Below the pieces are notes generated by a model. That model ran no database searches, was not told where the DNA came from, and worked only from the letters and a program-made list of their open reading frames with translations. From Sisyra terminalis (lineage: Eukaryota; Arthropoda; Insecta; Neuroptera; Sisyridae), in NCBI GenBank assembly GCA_958496175.1, contig OY292275.1, positions 54,451,701 to 54,515,700 of the forward strand: a stretch of DNA of 64,000 nucleotides. The letters run 5' to 3'. The translations under genes and the position numbers were made by a program. Positions 24,901-37,139 of the stretch are shown one piece after another. The number at the start of each line of letters is the position of its first letter. Position 1 is the stretch's first letter.

Positions 24901-25021
24901 TTTACGTCGATATAAATCAATCCAACTCCTCAATCATCATTTATGTAAAATACAATCATATGAAGAAGTATACCTTCTTCCATCTACTTTAGTTTCAAAA
25001 TATCCAGAACTTAAGTTTTAA

Positions 25022-25673
25022 GGGCCAGTATTTTCACTTCTAGATAGTGACATTTATCTTCCAGATAAAACTTTATCCGGAAGATAAAGAAGAAATATGT
25101 ATTTCCCCTAAGACTAGTCTTAGAATGATATTTACTGGAAAATCTGCAACAAGTGGGATTCCCTCCCTCTCATCCGTGGACGGATGCCGAAGTAGACTTT
25201 AAAGAATTAACTTCTTAGGACCAATATTTCCATTCATGGATAGATAGACCATATCCTTAAGATAATTATTTAATAATTAAAAATATAGCTGTTAAGTAAT
25301 TCCTCTACATATAACTATAGACCAGAGTTGAAGCCATTGAAAATGGTAAAAAGTAAAAAAAAATAGTAAGATGAAACCCTTTGGAAAATGAAGAGAATAT
25401 AACAAAATGAAAGAAAAAATAATTTAAGGACGGTCTGAGGTCGGGGAGTGGAAAGGGATAAGTTTCAAAGGATAAAAAACGGTTTATCTCGATTTTCGGC
25501 AAAATTAAAAGTCCTTTAGACAAAATTCAAAGTTGGCAAAGTTGTTGGTATTAAAATCATCTACTGTCTGAACTATTCAAATAACCAAAGATTTATCTAA
25601 CAGATATATTTTTATTTATACAATAGCTATCTTTAGGAAAATTTTCATCTATTCATAAGTGAAATATTGACCC
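25022..25673. mobile_element. TTAA-flanked MITE with GGGCCAGTATTTT ends
   Basis: Left TTAA then GGGCCAGTATTTTCACTT; right AAGTGAAATATTGACCC then TTAG. The paired ends, TTAA-like target and 650-bp non-coding interior fit a TTAA-class MITE (piggyBac or Kolobok type; not resolved). A single related end lies at 4170-4330. Confidence 0.6.
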
Positions 25674-26190
25674 TTAGAAGTCAAAAATTGTTTTAAAGCT
25701 TCCTTCGGTACCCGTCCTGGAAGACAAAAGAAAAATCCCACTTTTTGTAGACATTCTGGTAAAAACCACTTCTCATTATGCTAAGTTTTCTAATAAGATT
25801 ATCAGAGGAACTAATCAAGAGTCTAGAGTAATAAATTTTTATCACCATTTACTTCTGTTTTAAAATTATCACGAAGTTCAATGCACTGCAAAAAAATCGC
25901 ATAACAAAAATAAAAAATGAGGAAAATTAATTTTATTTGTTTTCTTTTTTCATTGTATTTACTCAAATTTAGTCGAGCGAGGAAAAAATTAAATTAACAA
26001 CTCAAAAATAATACGTTTCATAAATATTTAAGACAAAATAATTTCAAATATTTACCATTACAATTACTCGGTTTTTGTTTGAATGGATATAAAGGTCATA
26101 ATTGAATTCTAAACTTTTAAATTTTCAAATTTGCTCTACGTATATAATAGTAATAATAATAATATAGAAAGTTTCTCCATTCACGTCAAT

Positions 26191-26210
26191 CGGTCGGTCG
26201 GTCGGTCGGT
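26191..26210. repeat. (CGGT)5 microsatellite
   Basis: Five perfect copies of CGGT, notable for its GC content in an AT-rich setting. Confidence 0.95.
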
Positions 26211-26379
26211 TTTACTTGAAGAAAAAAATTTTTACTTGTTATCACCGAGGCCACACATACACAAAGACAATAGTAAAATACAATACTTTCGACAATAGAG
26301 TTGGCATGTGAATGAAAGATAAACCGATTTATTAGGTTTCTCCAATAATGAAAATCTAATGACTTAATCGCCAAACGAT

Positions 26380-26640
26380 ATATAAATAGACTTATAAATA
26401 CATAAATAAATCAAGCATTTTAATTGTTTCATTGAGCGTAAGAAATTTCCATCATTTCCATAAGCTCATTAAAAATCAATAAATATTGCAATTAGTTAGT
26501 GCAAAACGAATTCAATTGTCTATCATGCACAATGTTGCATTTAATTAGAAATAAATAAAAAAGGTTTCAATTGAATGCAATTCATTGAACTTAACCAGTA
26601 GAGAATCGCATAGAAATTGTTTCAATTGAAATAAGATCAC
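26380..26640. promoter_or_regulatory. Candidate homeodomain-site-rich segment
   Basis: Non-repetitive stretch with many TAAT/ATTA cores, ATAAATA and ATTGCAATTAG, and GCATTTAATTAG. In an AT-rich genome such sites arise by chance, so the call is weak. Confidence 0.18.
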
Positions 26641-27006
26641 TTTAGTTAGTTATTTTTTTTTATTGAGTCTATAAAAATGCTAGAGTATGGGGGAACAGGC
26701 GTCACGACGTCGGATTGATTAGATTAAAAACCGACGAGAAATTATATTTACAAAATTACCAACTTCAATAATTAAATACTAGTGGACCATTAAATTAAAT
26801 TTCAACAATGGATTGGAGAGAATATTTGCGTTTGTGTAAGGGAATGGAATTTTAATAGTTTATAGCAAAATGCTATACAAAATCTAATAACTAATCAAAT
26901 CACTGAAGTTATGACTAAATTTCGAATGAAAATATTGAAATTTAATATGATTACAACTTCTTTTGGAATTTGGTGATTACCACTGACTAATAAAATGCAT
27001 AACAAT

Positions 27007-27153
27007 TAATAATGTTCTTGGGAACTTGGACTCAAATAATAAGATGTTAAATTTTCAAATAATCGTTACGTTGAATAAATACCAACGAAACGTTGAGATT
27101 ATTTGAAAATTTAGCATCTGATTATTTGAGTCCAAGTTCCCAAGAACATTATT
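27007..27153. repeat. Snap-back element 1 of 3
   Basis: TAATGTTCTTGGGAACTTGG and its reverse complement at the right end enclose a small loop near 27075; arms about 60 bp. It abuts the second snap-back directly. Confidence 0.7.
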
Positions 27154-27160
27154 TAGTTAT

Positions 27161-27390
27161 TTTCGATACATATGCGTAAAGTGAGGTTTCCTAGTAGGAT
27201 GAAATTGATGCACGAGCTGAAGGGACTGATCATACACAACGAGATCGAGTGCGCTGTGTAACCCCACGAGGCCGCCAGGGGCTTGGGGGTAGGCGCACGA
27301 GATCTTGTTGTGTATGATCAGCCCTTTAGCAAGTGTCTCAGTTTTGTCCCACTAGGTACCTCACTTTCAGCATAAGTATCGAACAAAATT
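27161..27390. repeat. Snap-back element 2 of 3
   Basis: TTTCGATACATATGCGTAAAG at the left pairs with CAGCATAAGTATCGAACAAA at the right; an inner TGATCATACACAACGAGATC pairs with its counterpart near 27300-27325. The GC-rich loop (about 27240-27300) stands out in this AT-rich window. Confidence 0.65.
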
Positions 27391-27738
27391 TTTTGTAACG
27401 ACTGCTTCTAAAGTTCAACAGAAACAGATTGAAAAATTAATTATTGTTATTTATATATGAAAAATTTCAACTCTATAATAAGAATAATTTATAGAAAAAT
27501 TATGAATAAAAACAACATTTTAGTTTAAACTACAGTCTAAATAATTACCTATATTAATTATTTCTTATCAAATTTTATTTAGGTATCAATTTATTTTACT
27601 TTTGCGCACTGTTATTTACTTTTGCGCACGGATTCTCTACTTTCGCGTACGCTTGCCACCACGATGAGAAAACGGCTCTTTATCCCCGCCACACAACACA
27701 CGAAAGTTCTACTTTAGAAGCAGTCGTTACAAAAAATT
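27387..27738. mobile_element. Snap-back element 3 of 3, MITE with TTTTTTGTAACGACTGC ends
   Basis: Terminal repeats of about 28 bp: TTTTTTGTAACGACTGCTTC on the left and its exact reverse on the right. The interior has two TTACTTTTGCGCAC repeats and a related CTACTTTCGCGTAC. Length about 350 bp, non-coding. Confidence 0.75.
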
Positions 27739-27919
27739 ATTTACCACACCATGGATGAGAGTAACCAGGAAAATGCAAAATTTAGCAATAAACTAGGACT
27801 AAAAAAAGACTATTCCTTTTCTAGGGAGCTATTTAAGCAATTTAGTCACTTGAGTCACTTAAAATTACACAGTCCTGATCTAAATCATTTCCAAACCCTT
27901 TAAATTCAAAACCCAAAAA

Positions 27920-29060
27920 TAAAATCCCGAGTTATCGGCTTATCAGCTTGCTTAGCATATCGTCAAAGCTATTCGATAGAATCATCAAGCAATGACTTCA
28001 CACTTGGATAGAACTCAACCAAATTCTACCAAATACGCAATTTGGATTTAGACCTCACCACTCTACTTCGCAACTAATCTTAAGACATGTAAAAATAATC
28101 GAAAAGGGTTTTAAAAAAACATACTTAGTAGGTTTGTTCTTGGATGCAACCCAAACGTTCGATCGAATTTGGTATCAAGGGATACTCACAAAACTTCAGA
28201 ACTTCCTTACCCTTGAGGATCTATATAACATAATTTCTTCATTTTTGAGCAGCCTTTGCTTCCAAATCAAAATGGATGATCAGTTATCAGAAGAAAAACC
28301 TATCCACTCGGGGGTACCTCAGGAATCAGTATTGGGTCCAATCCTTTTCAATCTCTATGTTGCGGACTTTCCGTCAATAGACCACTTTATGACCTCAATA
28401 TACGCGGATCATCGCCATCATCAACCTGGACAATGATCTTCAAACGGCCGTTCAGAAAACCCAGCATTCTATCAACCACCTATCTTCCTGGTTCAGTAGT
28501 TCAGTAAATTCTTATAAATTTATCTAAAAGCGTCGCCAAAATTTTCTCTCTAAGAAGTTTCTCCAACCAACTGGAGCCTATCGTGCTGAATCACAAGAAA
28601 ATTCCGTGGAGTGAGAAAAAAACTCGTGTTAAACATCTGGGCATATTTCTGGACTCGAAATTAACCTAGCAAAGCCACATTTCAAGTAAAATCAAAAAAG
28701 CCAACACTCGACTTATCTAACTATATCCACTTATCAACAGAAGGTCTCGTCTAAGTATGGAATATTCAATGATGATATACAAATCAGTCATTAGACCACT
28801 TCTCACATACTCTTGCGCAGTCTGGCTTTTATCCTCAAAGAAAAATCACAATGACCTGCAGGTGTTCCAAAATAGAGTCTTGAGAATCATCACTAAAGCT
28901 CCATGGTATGTGAAAAACAACCAAATCCATCACGAGATGAACGCCTCATACATAAAAGACTTTCTAATCCAACTCACCAGGAATTTCCTTAACGACCTGG
29001 AAAATTGTCTTAGTGCAGTAGAAGTAGGCTTGGGGGAAACTATAAATCAATAAAGATTGA
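27920..29060 (+). pseudogene. Jockey-clade non-LTR retrotransposon reverse transcriptase, decayed
   Basis: Remnant of the RVT_1 reverse transcriptase domain of a LINE. Readable in order: an SYRLISLLS block with LFDRII (about 27930-27985), QFGFRPHHSTSQL (about 28035-28075), FLDATQTFDRIW (28137-28172) matching the usual FLDxxxAFDxxW catalytic block, SGVPQESVLGPILFNLY (about 28307-28357), then YAD at about 28400. A frameshift directly after YAD destroys the YADD active site; the following residues continue in another frame. A further open stretch, 28757-29053, is the conserved C-terminal region (SVIRPLLTYSCAVW). Internal stops occur before and between these pieces. It sits between a snap-back MITE and a TTAA-flanked element, so it is dead TE sequence and not a host gene. 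Confidence 0.85.
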
Positions 29061-29182
29061 AGCGGAAACTCCTTCAAAAGCTCCAAGAAATAGCAGTTGC
29101 TTGACCACAAGGTCAAGAACAATCAACAAATAACAAAATAGAAAAGACAGAGGAATTAAGTTCGACTCCTCCAGCTACTTAA

Positions 29183-29895
29183 GGGGTTATATACAGTTAG
29201 AAGGCCGAAAAAAAGCGAATTTTCTAGAATTTTTTCAGAGAAAACTTTTAAATTTATTGATCTAAAAATTTGTACACATATTATGGTATCTTTTAACTGT
29301 ATTTTAAGACTTAGTACTAGTAAAAATATTTATTTGGAAAGGAGCTACAGCTGATCTCCGGGAGCTCCTCTCAAAAAAGATGTTTTGCGGTGACCACTAT
29401 ATCTCTGAACTGGATCCTCTGAATTTAAAAAGCCAAACAGTTTTCGTTAAAGTAATGTTAAATCTAGTAATTAATCGAAGAAATAAGTAAAATCATTTTT
29501 TTTTGATAAAATGGCGGTTTCTCAAAAAAAAAATCGATTTTTGACCAAAATTTCAGCCTTCAATTGTTTATAAAAATAAAAATATTTATCGGTGAGAAAA
29601 AAAATTCTATTAATTACTAAAGAATATATTTAAAAAGCTCGTGTTAAAATTAGAAACTAATCGATTTAGCCCTTTTGGAGTAATGGTGGTCACCGACTTT
29701 GAAAACATAATTTTGAGAAAAACGCGTTTAAAGTTTGAAAAGCACTTTACATAGGATAAAAACACCTTTTCAAATTTGCGTGTAACTTCGAAAATATTCA
29801 CCGGAACGATATGAAATTTTCTGTATGTATTCTTAAATATATGTACATTAAGAAAAAAAAACGATTTTTTGAAAATTCTAACTGTATATAACCCC
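29183..29895. mobile_element. 713-bp TTAA-flanked element with GGGGTTATATACAG ends
   Basis: Terminal repeats GGGGTTATATACAGTTAGAA and, reversed at the right, the same 20 bases. Perfect TTAA at both borders (29179-29182, 29896-29899). This fits piggyBac/Kolobok-type targeting. Interior non-coding. It directly follows the reverse transcriptase pseudogene. Confidence 0.85.
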
Positions 29896-30199
29896 TTAAA
29901 CGCCGCTAAAGATCAATTGCCTGCTATCACCACCGTGATATAGCGACACATTGCTGAACTGGTGCAAATTACATAATAGTTAACAAAAAAAAAATCTTTA
30001 AAATAGTCTCGAAAATGTTCAAATTTAACCAAATATTGGACTATTACCGATTTAAATTATCGGTTAATTCTTGAAATTCTATGTACTTTAGAACATTCCA
30101 AGTTACTCACGAATATTTTGAGGAACATTCTGAAGAACTATAGATCATTTTTCATCGTTATAGATTACTTGAGAATGCTATAAAACATCCTAGAAGACG

Positions 30200-30246
30200 A
30201 ACGCCTGAGGAAGGCTCAATAAAGTAGCCTAAACGTCGCATGTAAT
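30200..30246 (+). ncRNA. Degenerate hammerhead-like motif
   Basis: CTGAGGA, a GGCT/AGCC stem, TAAAC, and GTAATAAA follow the same layout as the motif at 15564 but with changes at two core positions (T to G in CTGATGA, G to T in GAAA). Probably an inactive relative at the 3' end of another element. Confidence 0.25.
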
Positions 30247-32088
30247 AAATAAAGTTTTAACCGATTATTTTTGATCCTAGTCCTCTGAATATTTAATCAA
30301 TCCTAAAAGATTTTAGAAAGCTCTAAATTGATTTATATTAATTTACTAGATTTAATGCATTTGGTATCTTTCTAGAACCTGTAGAGCTTTTTTTGAAGTT
30401 ACAAATTTTTGAAGTCAACCAATTTCAACCCTCATATCTTTCATCCCTTTAAGCAATCGTTGTGGAACCAATATTTACGTTAGAATTTATGTAATTATGT
30501 AAAGCTCATTTGGAATTGGAAACATTTCCCACCAGACTGATGCTTAAAATTACTACTACAGATAATATTTACTAGCCACTTATAGAGTAGTAATTAAAAT
30601 TCAAAAAAAAATTAGGTTTTTTGGAGTTTAAATTTTGTGAAAAACTCCAAAGAAATTTAAATACAGAATAAATTAAATTAAATAAATTAAAGTACCTATA
30701 GGTTTTAATTTTCGAGGTATTGGAGTTTTATTGATAGGAAATAAGTGGGTCTTACTGGTATGTTATATGAACAACCAAAAAATCGAAAGAAATCTTCATA
30801 CATTTCGCTACAAATACCAAACGATCAAATGAAAACCCCAAACAAACCACAATTCTATCAAAATAAATTTGAATTACCCAGAGTTCACTGTATTTTAATT
30901 ATTGGCCATCTCTAAAAATGTTATTTGATCGATTGATTTAAAAAAATTTCTCTTCACACGATCCGATTTTTTCTTCGCTATTGTGCAATGTTTCGGAAAC
31001 TCGAGATAATAGTTGGTAACAGAATCCACTGTTTTTTTTTCCTATTCTTTTAGAAGACTTACGATTTGTACGAGGTGTTATTTTTATATACTTGGATTCT
31101 TCACTCAACTGTGGTTTCCTGGATATTAGAGATAAGCCAAAGTAAATGTGAAAATGACATAAATCGAGCAGCACAAAAAAAATCGCTTGGCGATAAAATA
31201 ATAATAAAATTAAATCATGTGTGGTGTAAATTATTTTAAAATAATCGTATACTCTAATAGAAAAATAACTTTCCGTATTTTTTTTAAGCTAAGAGAGGAA
31301 TAATTGTAAAATCTCTTTTTAATGTAGCGGAAATAATGGCTTTTGTTTTATTGTAAAAATTTCTTTCATAAAATTGCCACGAAAATTTATAATGAATGGA
31401 ATTAAGAGACGCTTAAACTGTTAAATATACGAACGAACTATAATTATTTTGTTAAGTCTTTCGAATAAATTACTTAATTAAAAATAAAATGAACAAAGCG
31501 TTTATATTGGAATCGTAGAACAGGTTTACACGAGAATAATTGAATGCTTAAGTATCGATATTTCAAATTCAAATATTAACAGTTATGTCTCAAACAAAAT
31601 TTTGATAAGTGCTTGGAAAATTTTTCGTATTTTTTCCCACAAAATTTAATTTGGTACACAAATTTGTAAGTCAGCGATTTATAATTTACATCCTCAAGAA
31701 TTGCGGATAATATGATTTCCTAACTTTAACAGATTTTCTAGATATATGGTTGCAAAACTCCCTAATCAATTTCTGTAATATTTAAAGGTTTCTACAATTA
31801 AAAGACTAATCACCTCCGAAGCAATTGGGTCAGCAAAGAACCACAAATCGACTTTTGCGTATTTTCACGTAAGTAGGTTATTGTAATCTAAAACAAATTA
31901 CCTAAATTGGCATATTTTTGCCATAAATAACTTTCGTAGAAAAGAAGTCGATTTACGATCGTTGCAGGCCAGAAGCTCCGGAAATAATTAGGTTAAGGGG
32001 ACGAAAGGATAAATGATCCAAAATTTAATAAAATTGAAACTAAAATCTAGTCGATAAATTTGTTATGTCTATATTTTACATACAATTA
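30247..32088. other. AT-rich sequence, nothing recognised
   Basis: Only short frames without domain matches. 31810-32000 is slightly more complex and not repeated in the window. Confidence 0.4.
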
Positions 32089-32234
32089 TTTAATTTTTAG
32101 CAGGAAAGTGGACATTGAAAGGATGTAAAAATAATAATTAATAATAATAATTAATTTTGCTTAAGAATTAAATTAATTATTAGTATATGGATATACGTCC
32201 TTTCAATGTCCACTTTCCTGCTAAAAATTAAATA
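32089..32234. mobile_element. Short palindromic MITE, GCAGGAAAGTGGACATTG family
   Basis: TTTTTAGCAGGAAAGTGGAC...GGATGTA and its reverse at the right enclose an AT-rich loop. Same family as the outer element at 6400-7503, here without insertions. Confidence 0.75.
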
Positions 32235-32726
32235 ACACTAAAATCTAGTTTTTCTGAACTTTAAAGATCTTATATATTATATCCGATTGAACATTATGTT
32301 TTAAAAACTAATTTTTCCAAAATTTAAAATCAATTTGAAGGATACAAATGGTTCTATAATACAGCAGTATATTAGAATTTAAAATTGTATTTGAATCAAT
32401 TTTATCGGACGATAGAAACCGGCGAAAATTTATTGGAAGTTTATTGGTTATCTTTACACCAAGAAAATTGGAAAAAAAATTTCAGGGATGCAAACTTCAT
32501 AATTTCCATATAGTTTCCAAACAACTGACGATCAAAGCTTTATCGTTTTGCCTAAAACAAATTCCGCAATGGAAGAAAAATGCCAAGATTGCTAACATAA
32601 GGAAAGTTTATCACATAAAATATCTTTTATATTACTTGGCGATTTTAACAGGGGGAAAAGTATGACGAATGTTGCCAAAATGGATTAGAGTGTAAAAATG
32701 AATTGAAAGTAAGGGTAGGTATAAAT

Positions 32727-32985
32727 CAGTGGTTTCTAAACTTTATTTTACCACGGCTCCCTTAAAAATAATTGATCATATGGCGCCTCTTCCATTTAAT
32801 AAAATACAATAAACACATTTTTTTTAAATAATATGAGATGGATTAATGTTTTATAGTTATATGCTTCATATGGATTAATTAAAGATTATGAAATCTCTTC
32901 ACTTGAAATCCTGGCTAATATTCGCGTCTCCCCTTAAACTAGTCCACGATTCCCAAGGGAGGCGCGCCTCCCAATTTGGAAAACA
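32727..32985. mobile_element. Possible worn hAT-type MITE
   Basis: CAGTGGTTTCTAAACTTT at the left and CAATTTGGAAAAC at the right resemble hAT ends. No convincing 8-bp duplication. Confidence 0.35.
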
Positions 32986-33589
32986 TATATATTTTTTTAA
33001 GCTTTTTTTATAAAAACATAACAGCTATATTACTTTATTAATTCAACAAAAAAATAATAATAATCAAAACAAATGAACATCTTTATATTTCACAATCCCA
33101 TTGGCTAATAGCCACGTGTATTGAAGAGTATATTCTATCATTAGATAATAGTGCATTGTTTGACTTATTCATCCTTTATTTGTTCTATATTAATGAATTT
33201 CATTTGATTAAAAGCCAAAAAGTCATATTTTATTGATATTCAGATGTATAGGTACTAATAAAAGTTTAAGACTCTAAAATTTCATATCTATACATCAATT
33301 AGTTTTCGAGAAAAAAGAAATAATAAGTGAAAAACAAAAAACTTTTTTTTTCTAAAAATATGTTTCACAAATTGATCTAAAACTTCAATATGATTTAAGG
33401 GTTGATATTGTCATTCTTGTGTAAAATTAACAACCACATAAGTTAACTATACGTACATACTAAAATTGTAAACACTTTAGAAGACTGGTAGAGCTTTTAT
33501 GAATATTTTAAACATTGAGGAAAAACATTTTATTTGTATTTCCCGTATTTTTTTAATGGTACTAGGAAGTCCATTGCATAAAATGTATA

Positions 33590-34465
33590 TTAGACTGATT
33601 CAAAAAAAATTATGATTTTTTTTCTTAATTATATCGAAAATATTGTTGGCAATGACAAAAAAAAATCCTGTGAAAGTTTAAGCTCTTAATATTAATATTA
33701 AGAGGTGCCGCGTCGCAAATTTCGATTTTCCATTTAAATAACATGGGAACAATATTCTCTTGCACTTTGGAATTTTATAGCTCACGTTGGTGACAATATA
33801 TCGGAATAACCAAGGTATATTCTTGTAGAAAATTAAACGACCTACAAATAATGTCTCTTACAAGTTTTTGATATTTTTCACAGGTCCTAAGTTATTTAAT
33901 TAAAATAAAAAAAATATGTTAAAAATATAGTAATTCAGGGAATATTATTAATTTAAAACAATATAATTACGAATATTTTCAGTATAATGCAAATAACTTA
34001 AGACCTGTGAAAAATACCAAAAACTTTTATAGAGATAAGTTATAGAAAAAAAAAGTGTTCTACAAAAAATGTCCTACAAAATTTTTTCATAAAATTGATG
34101 ATTGCGCCAAAAAATTGAAAAATATTAAAATTTCTCTTTAGTTCAAGTTTGACCTCGAATAACTTTTGAAGGAATAAATATATCAAAAACTTGTAACAGA
34201 CCTTTTTTGTAGATCGTTCAATTTTCTACAAGAATATACCTTGGTCATTCCGAAATATTGTCACCAACGTGAGCTATAAAATTTCAAAGTCCAAGAGAAT
34301 ATTGTTCCCATGTTATTTAAACGGAAAATCGAAATTTGCGATGCGGCACCTCTTAATATTTAATATTAGGAACTTAAACTTCACAGGATTTTTTTTTTTG
34401 TCATTCCCAACAATATTTTCGATATAATTAAGAAAAAAAACATCATTTTTTTTGAATCAGTCTAA
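33590..34465. mobile_element. 876-bp fold-back element, TTAGACTG family
   Basis: Begins TTAGACTGATTC and ends GAATCAGTCTAA; the arms are inverted copies over several hundred bases, including GCTCTTAATATTAATATTAA in each. It is flanked by a perfect 6-bp direct repeat TGTATA (33584-33589 and 34466-34471), the likely target duplication. No coding frame. Six bases is not a usual length for mariner, hAT or piggyBac, so the family is left open. Confidence 0.8.
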
Positions 34466-35514
34466 TGTATACAGTGGAAAAATGTAGTTTTTATAATTCA
34501 TTCTTATTTGGGAAAGCTGAATATTTTTGCTGAAGTATAAAGGATGCAATTTTGTCTTTGCGATAAAGGCAACACTGAACCAAAAGTTTAAAACAACTAA
34601 ATTCCCATCAACTGTATTTCATCGTTAAAGAGATAAAAGAATAAACAGAAAGTTTTCATTTCCAACCAATAAACAGGTTTCTTTTAAAATGGCAAAAGTA
34701 CTGAGAACTTTGTTTCACCAAAAATTTGGGTAGGTCAAAGTTTTCGATACTAAAGATCTATGACTTAGATAGCGACTTGAATTTGTCATGAAAAAAATAT
34801 AAAAATTTACGATTTATTTACGTACCATATGTATACATGAAAGTAAACGAAAAAAAATTTGTTCGATGGAATTGATTTGAAAATTTATACAACTGGAATA
34901 TATAAAAGATTGGAATAGCTGATAGACCAGATGTACGATTCCATTCATCCCTGAATTTCACCGTGAATCGAATTGATGTGCGCTTCGTGATTTTTTTTTC
35001 TCTTTAAAAGTCGAGGTCTCCCTTTGATATTCTCGTTTCATTCTTGTACAGCAATTGAGGAACGAGCCGAACGCACACAAATACACACACAGTCAATGAT
35101 AGGAGGACCCCATTAGCATAATGATCTGCATTCCATTCGGTTTTTTTGTCCGTAAGTACTACACCACATTTATACATTACACAAATAAACGAGCCAAGAA
35201 CGGCAACAGTTCTTTTTTTTTCTCTTCTTTTTTTGGAAACCTTTCTGATGGCTATCACACACGGACCCGTTATATAGAGTGTCCCGGATAAGTACAAATC
35301 AAAACATGCCAAACAATTTTCATTCGAAAATTTCCAATGAATTTATTATCTGGTTTCCCTCTTCCATTATCTGGGTAGGGGATTTTGTGATTTGTCGGAA
35401 AACCAGTGGTTTTTCTTTCAACATATAACGTTTAAATGGAATGAAATAACAGATTGAAAGTTGACTCCTGTTTTTCTTCTAAATTAACCACAACCTTAGT
35501 AATATATTCTATAA

Positions 35515-36740
35515 CAGTGGTTCTTAACCAAGATTCAATCGATTCACCCCACGAATTCAGTGAGTCAGTCTTGCAGGTTCGGTGGATATCATGTTTTAAT
35601 GTTTTTTTTTTTCATTTTGTGCACCTACTATATGTATGGATATTAGACTGGGCCAACAAAATCGACTGTCTTTTTTTTTGAAAAGTATATCGAAAATATT
35701 GTTCAAGGTGACAAAAAAAATAACGGGAAGGTTTGAGCCATTAATATTAATATTAATAGGTCTATCTTCTTAAATTTCGATTATTTATTTGTGCTTTCAT
35801 TTTTACGTCAATGTTGTCAAACTATCATGGTAAAAAAATCCATCTGCACATATATTTAGAGAAAATTAAATTCCCTATAAAAAATGTATTTTTGAAAATT
35901 TTTGTCATACATGCCGTTTCCGAATAATCAAGCTTTAAACATTGATATAATTTTTAAATTTATCTTCTTTATTTTGGAATTTTGTAACTAACGAACAAAT
36001 AAATGTATAGAAATGAACAATATAGATTCTTGAGGGGAATTTGATGCTCTACAAAAAAGGTCTCTTAACGTTTTTACATAAAATCACTCTTTCAAAATTG
36101 GTTCAACAACGGAAAAACAATAATTTAATTTTTTCTTCAACTTTAATTGTGAATAACTTTTGAAAAAGTGATTTTATGTAAAAATCTTAAGAGACCTTTT
36201 TTGTAGAGCATTAAATTCCCTTCAAGAATCTTTATTGTTCATTTCTATATAGTTATTTGTTCGTTAGTATAAAATTCTAAAATAAAGAAGATAAATCTAA
36301 AAATGATATCAATGTTTAAAACTTGATTATTCGGAAACGGCGTGTCAGGCAAAAATTTTCAAAGATACGTTTTTTGTAGGGAATTTAATTTTCTATAAAT
36401 ATATGTGCAGATGAATTTTTTTACCTTGATAGTTTGACAGCATTGACGCAAAAATGAAAGCACAAATAAAAAATCGAAATTAAAGATGATAGACCTCTTA
36501 ATATTAATATTAAGGGCTCAAACCTTCCCAATATTTGGTTTTTGTCACCTTGAACAATATTTTCGATATACTTTTCAAAAAAAAAAAAAAATAGTCGATT
36601 TTTTTGGCCCAGTCTAATGGTTATATACCAATGTTTTGAATTTGAAAAAAATCATATTTTATTTTCCCAAGACGGATTCAGTAAATGTCCACTTAAAACC
36701 GCTTGGGGATCAGTACCTCCACCAAGATTAAGAACCACTG
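35515..36740. mobile_element. hAT-type MITE disrupted by a fold-back element
   Basis: Ends CAGTGGTTCTTAACC and GATTAAGAACCACTG are hAT-type inverted repeats. Flanks TTCTATAA and TTCTACAA (7 of 8) are the target duplication. Without the 975-bp insertion the element would be about 250 bp. A related copy is at 53753-54155. Confidence 0.85.
35643..36617. mobile_element. 975-bp fold-back element, TTAGACTG family
   Basis: Begins TTAGACTGGGCCAAC and ends GGCCCAGTCTAA, with arms self-complementary for most of their length. It shares TATATCGAAAATATTGTT and the TTAATATTAATATTAA block with 33590-34465. The flanks TGGATA and TGGTTA (5 of 6) could be a worn 6-bp duplication. It sits inside the hAT element 35515-36740. 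Confidence 0.8.
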
Positions 36741-36759
36741 TTCTACAATGTAAAGCAGA

Positions 36760-36930
36760 TCATTCACGCTCCGACTTGTAGTCCAACTTGTGGTTCGACT
36801 TTCGAAGTTGGATCAAAAGTCGGACTGGGAATGGTGTTGTTGGAAGTTGGATGTCTAGTCGGACTAGTCGGATCATTTAGGCGATCCAACTAGTAGTCCG
36901 ATTAGTTGGACTGCAAATCGGAGCGTGAAT
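36760..36930. mobile_element. Short palindromic MITE rich in GTCCGACT repeats
   Basis: CATTCACGCTCCGACTTG on the left and AAATCGGAGCGTGAATG on the right are inverted repeats. The interior contains several GTCGGACT/AGTTGGA submotifs in both orientations. GC-richer than its surroundings. No target duplication identified. Confidence 0.65.
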
Positions 36931-37139
36931 GGCCTACTTAACAAATGAGAAGCAAAATAGCAAATTATTTCTCCAGTTTTTAACATCATATTTAGGTTTG
37001 TTTCTGCTGGAATCCAAACCAAATTCTGATGGCTTTAGAACCAAATGATTATCCCCCTGCAAGTGCAATAAGGCATATAACACAAGATAAATCTTTTATC
37101 ATTCAAATTCGAAAAAAAACCGCTTCCAACAATGGAGGA

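Larger units (their letters stand above)
25680..27006. other. AT-rich sequence between MITEs
   Basis: Contains the (CGGT)5 tract and the homeodomain-site-rich segment listed separately. No genes. Confidence 0.4.

Noticed and set aside
35004..35312. 102-codon minus-strand open frame and a TATAGAGTGTCCCGG word at its upstream edge
   Set aside because: Non-ATG start. The word recalls a mariner-like terminus but no opposite end was found, so neither a gene nor an element is called.
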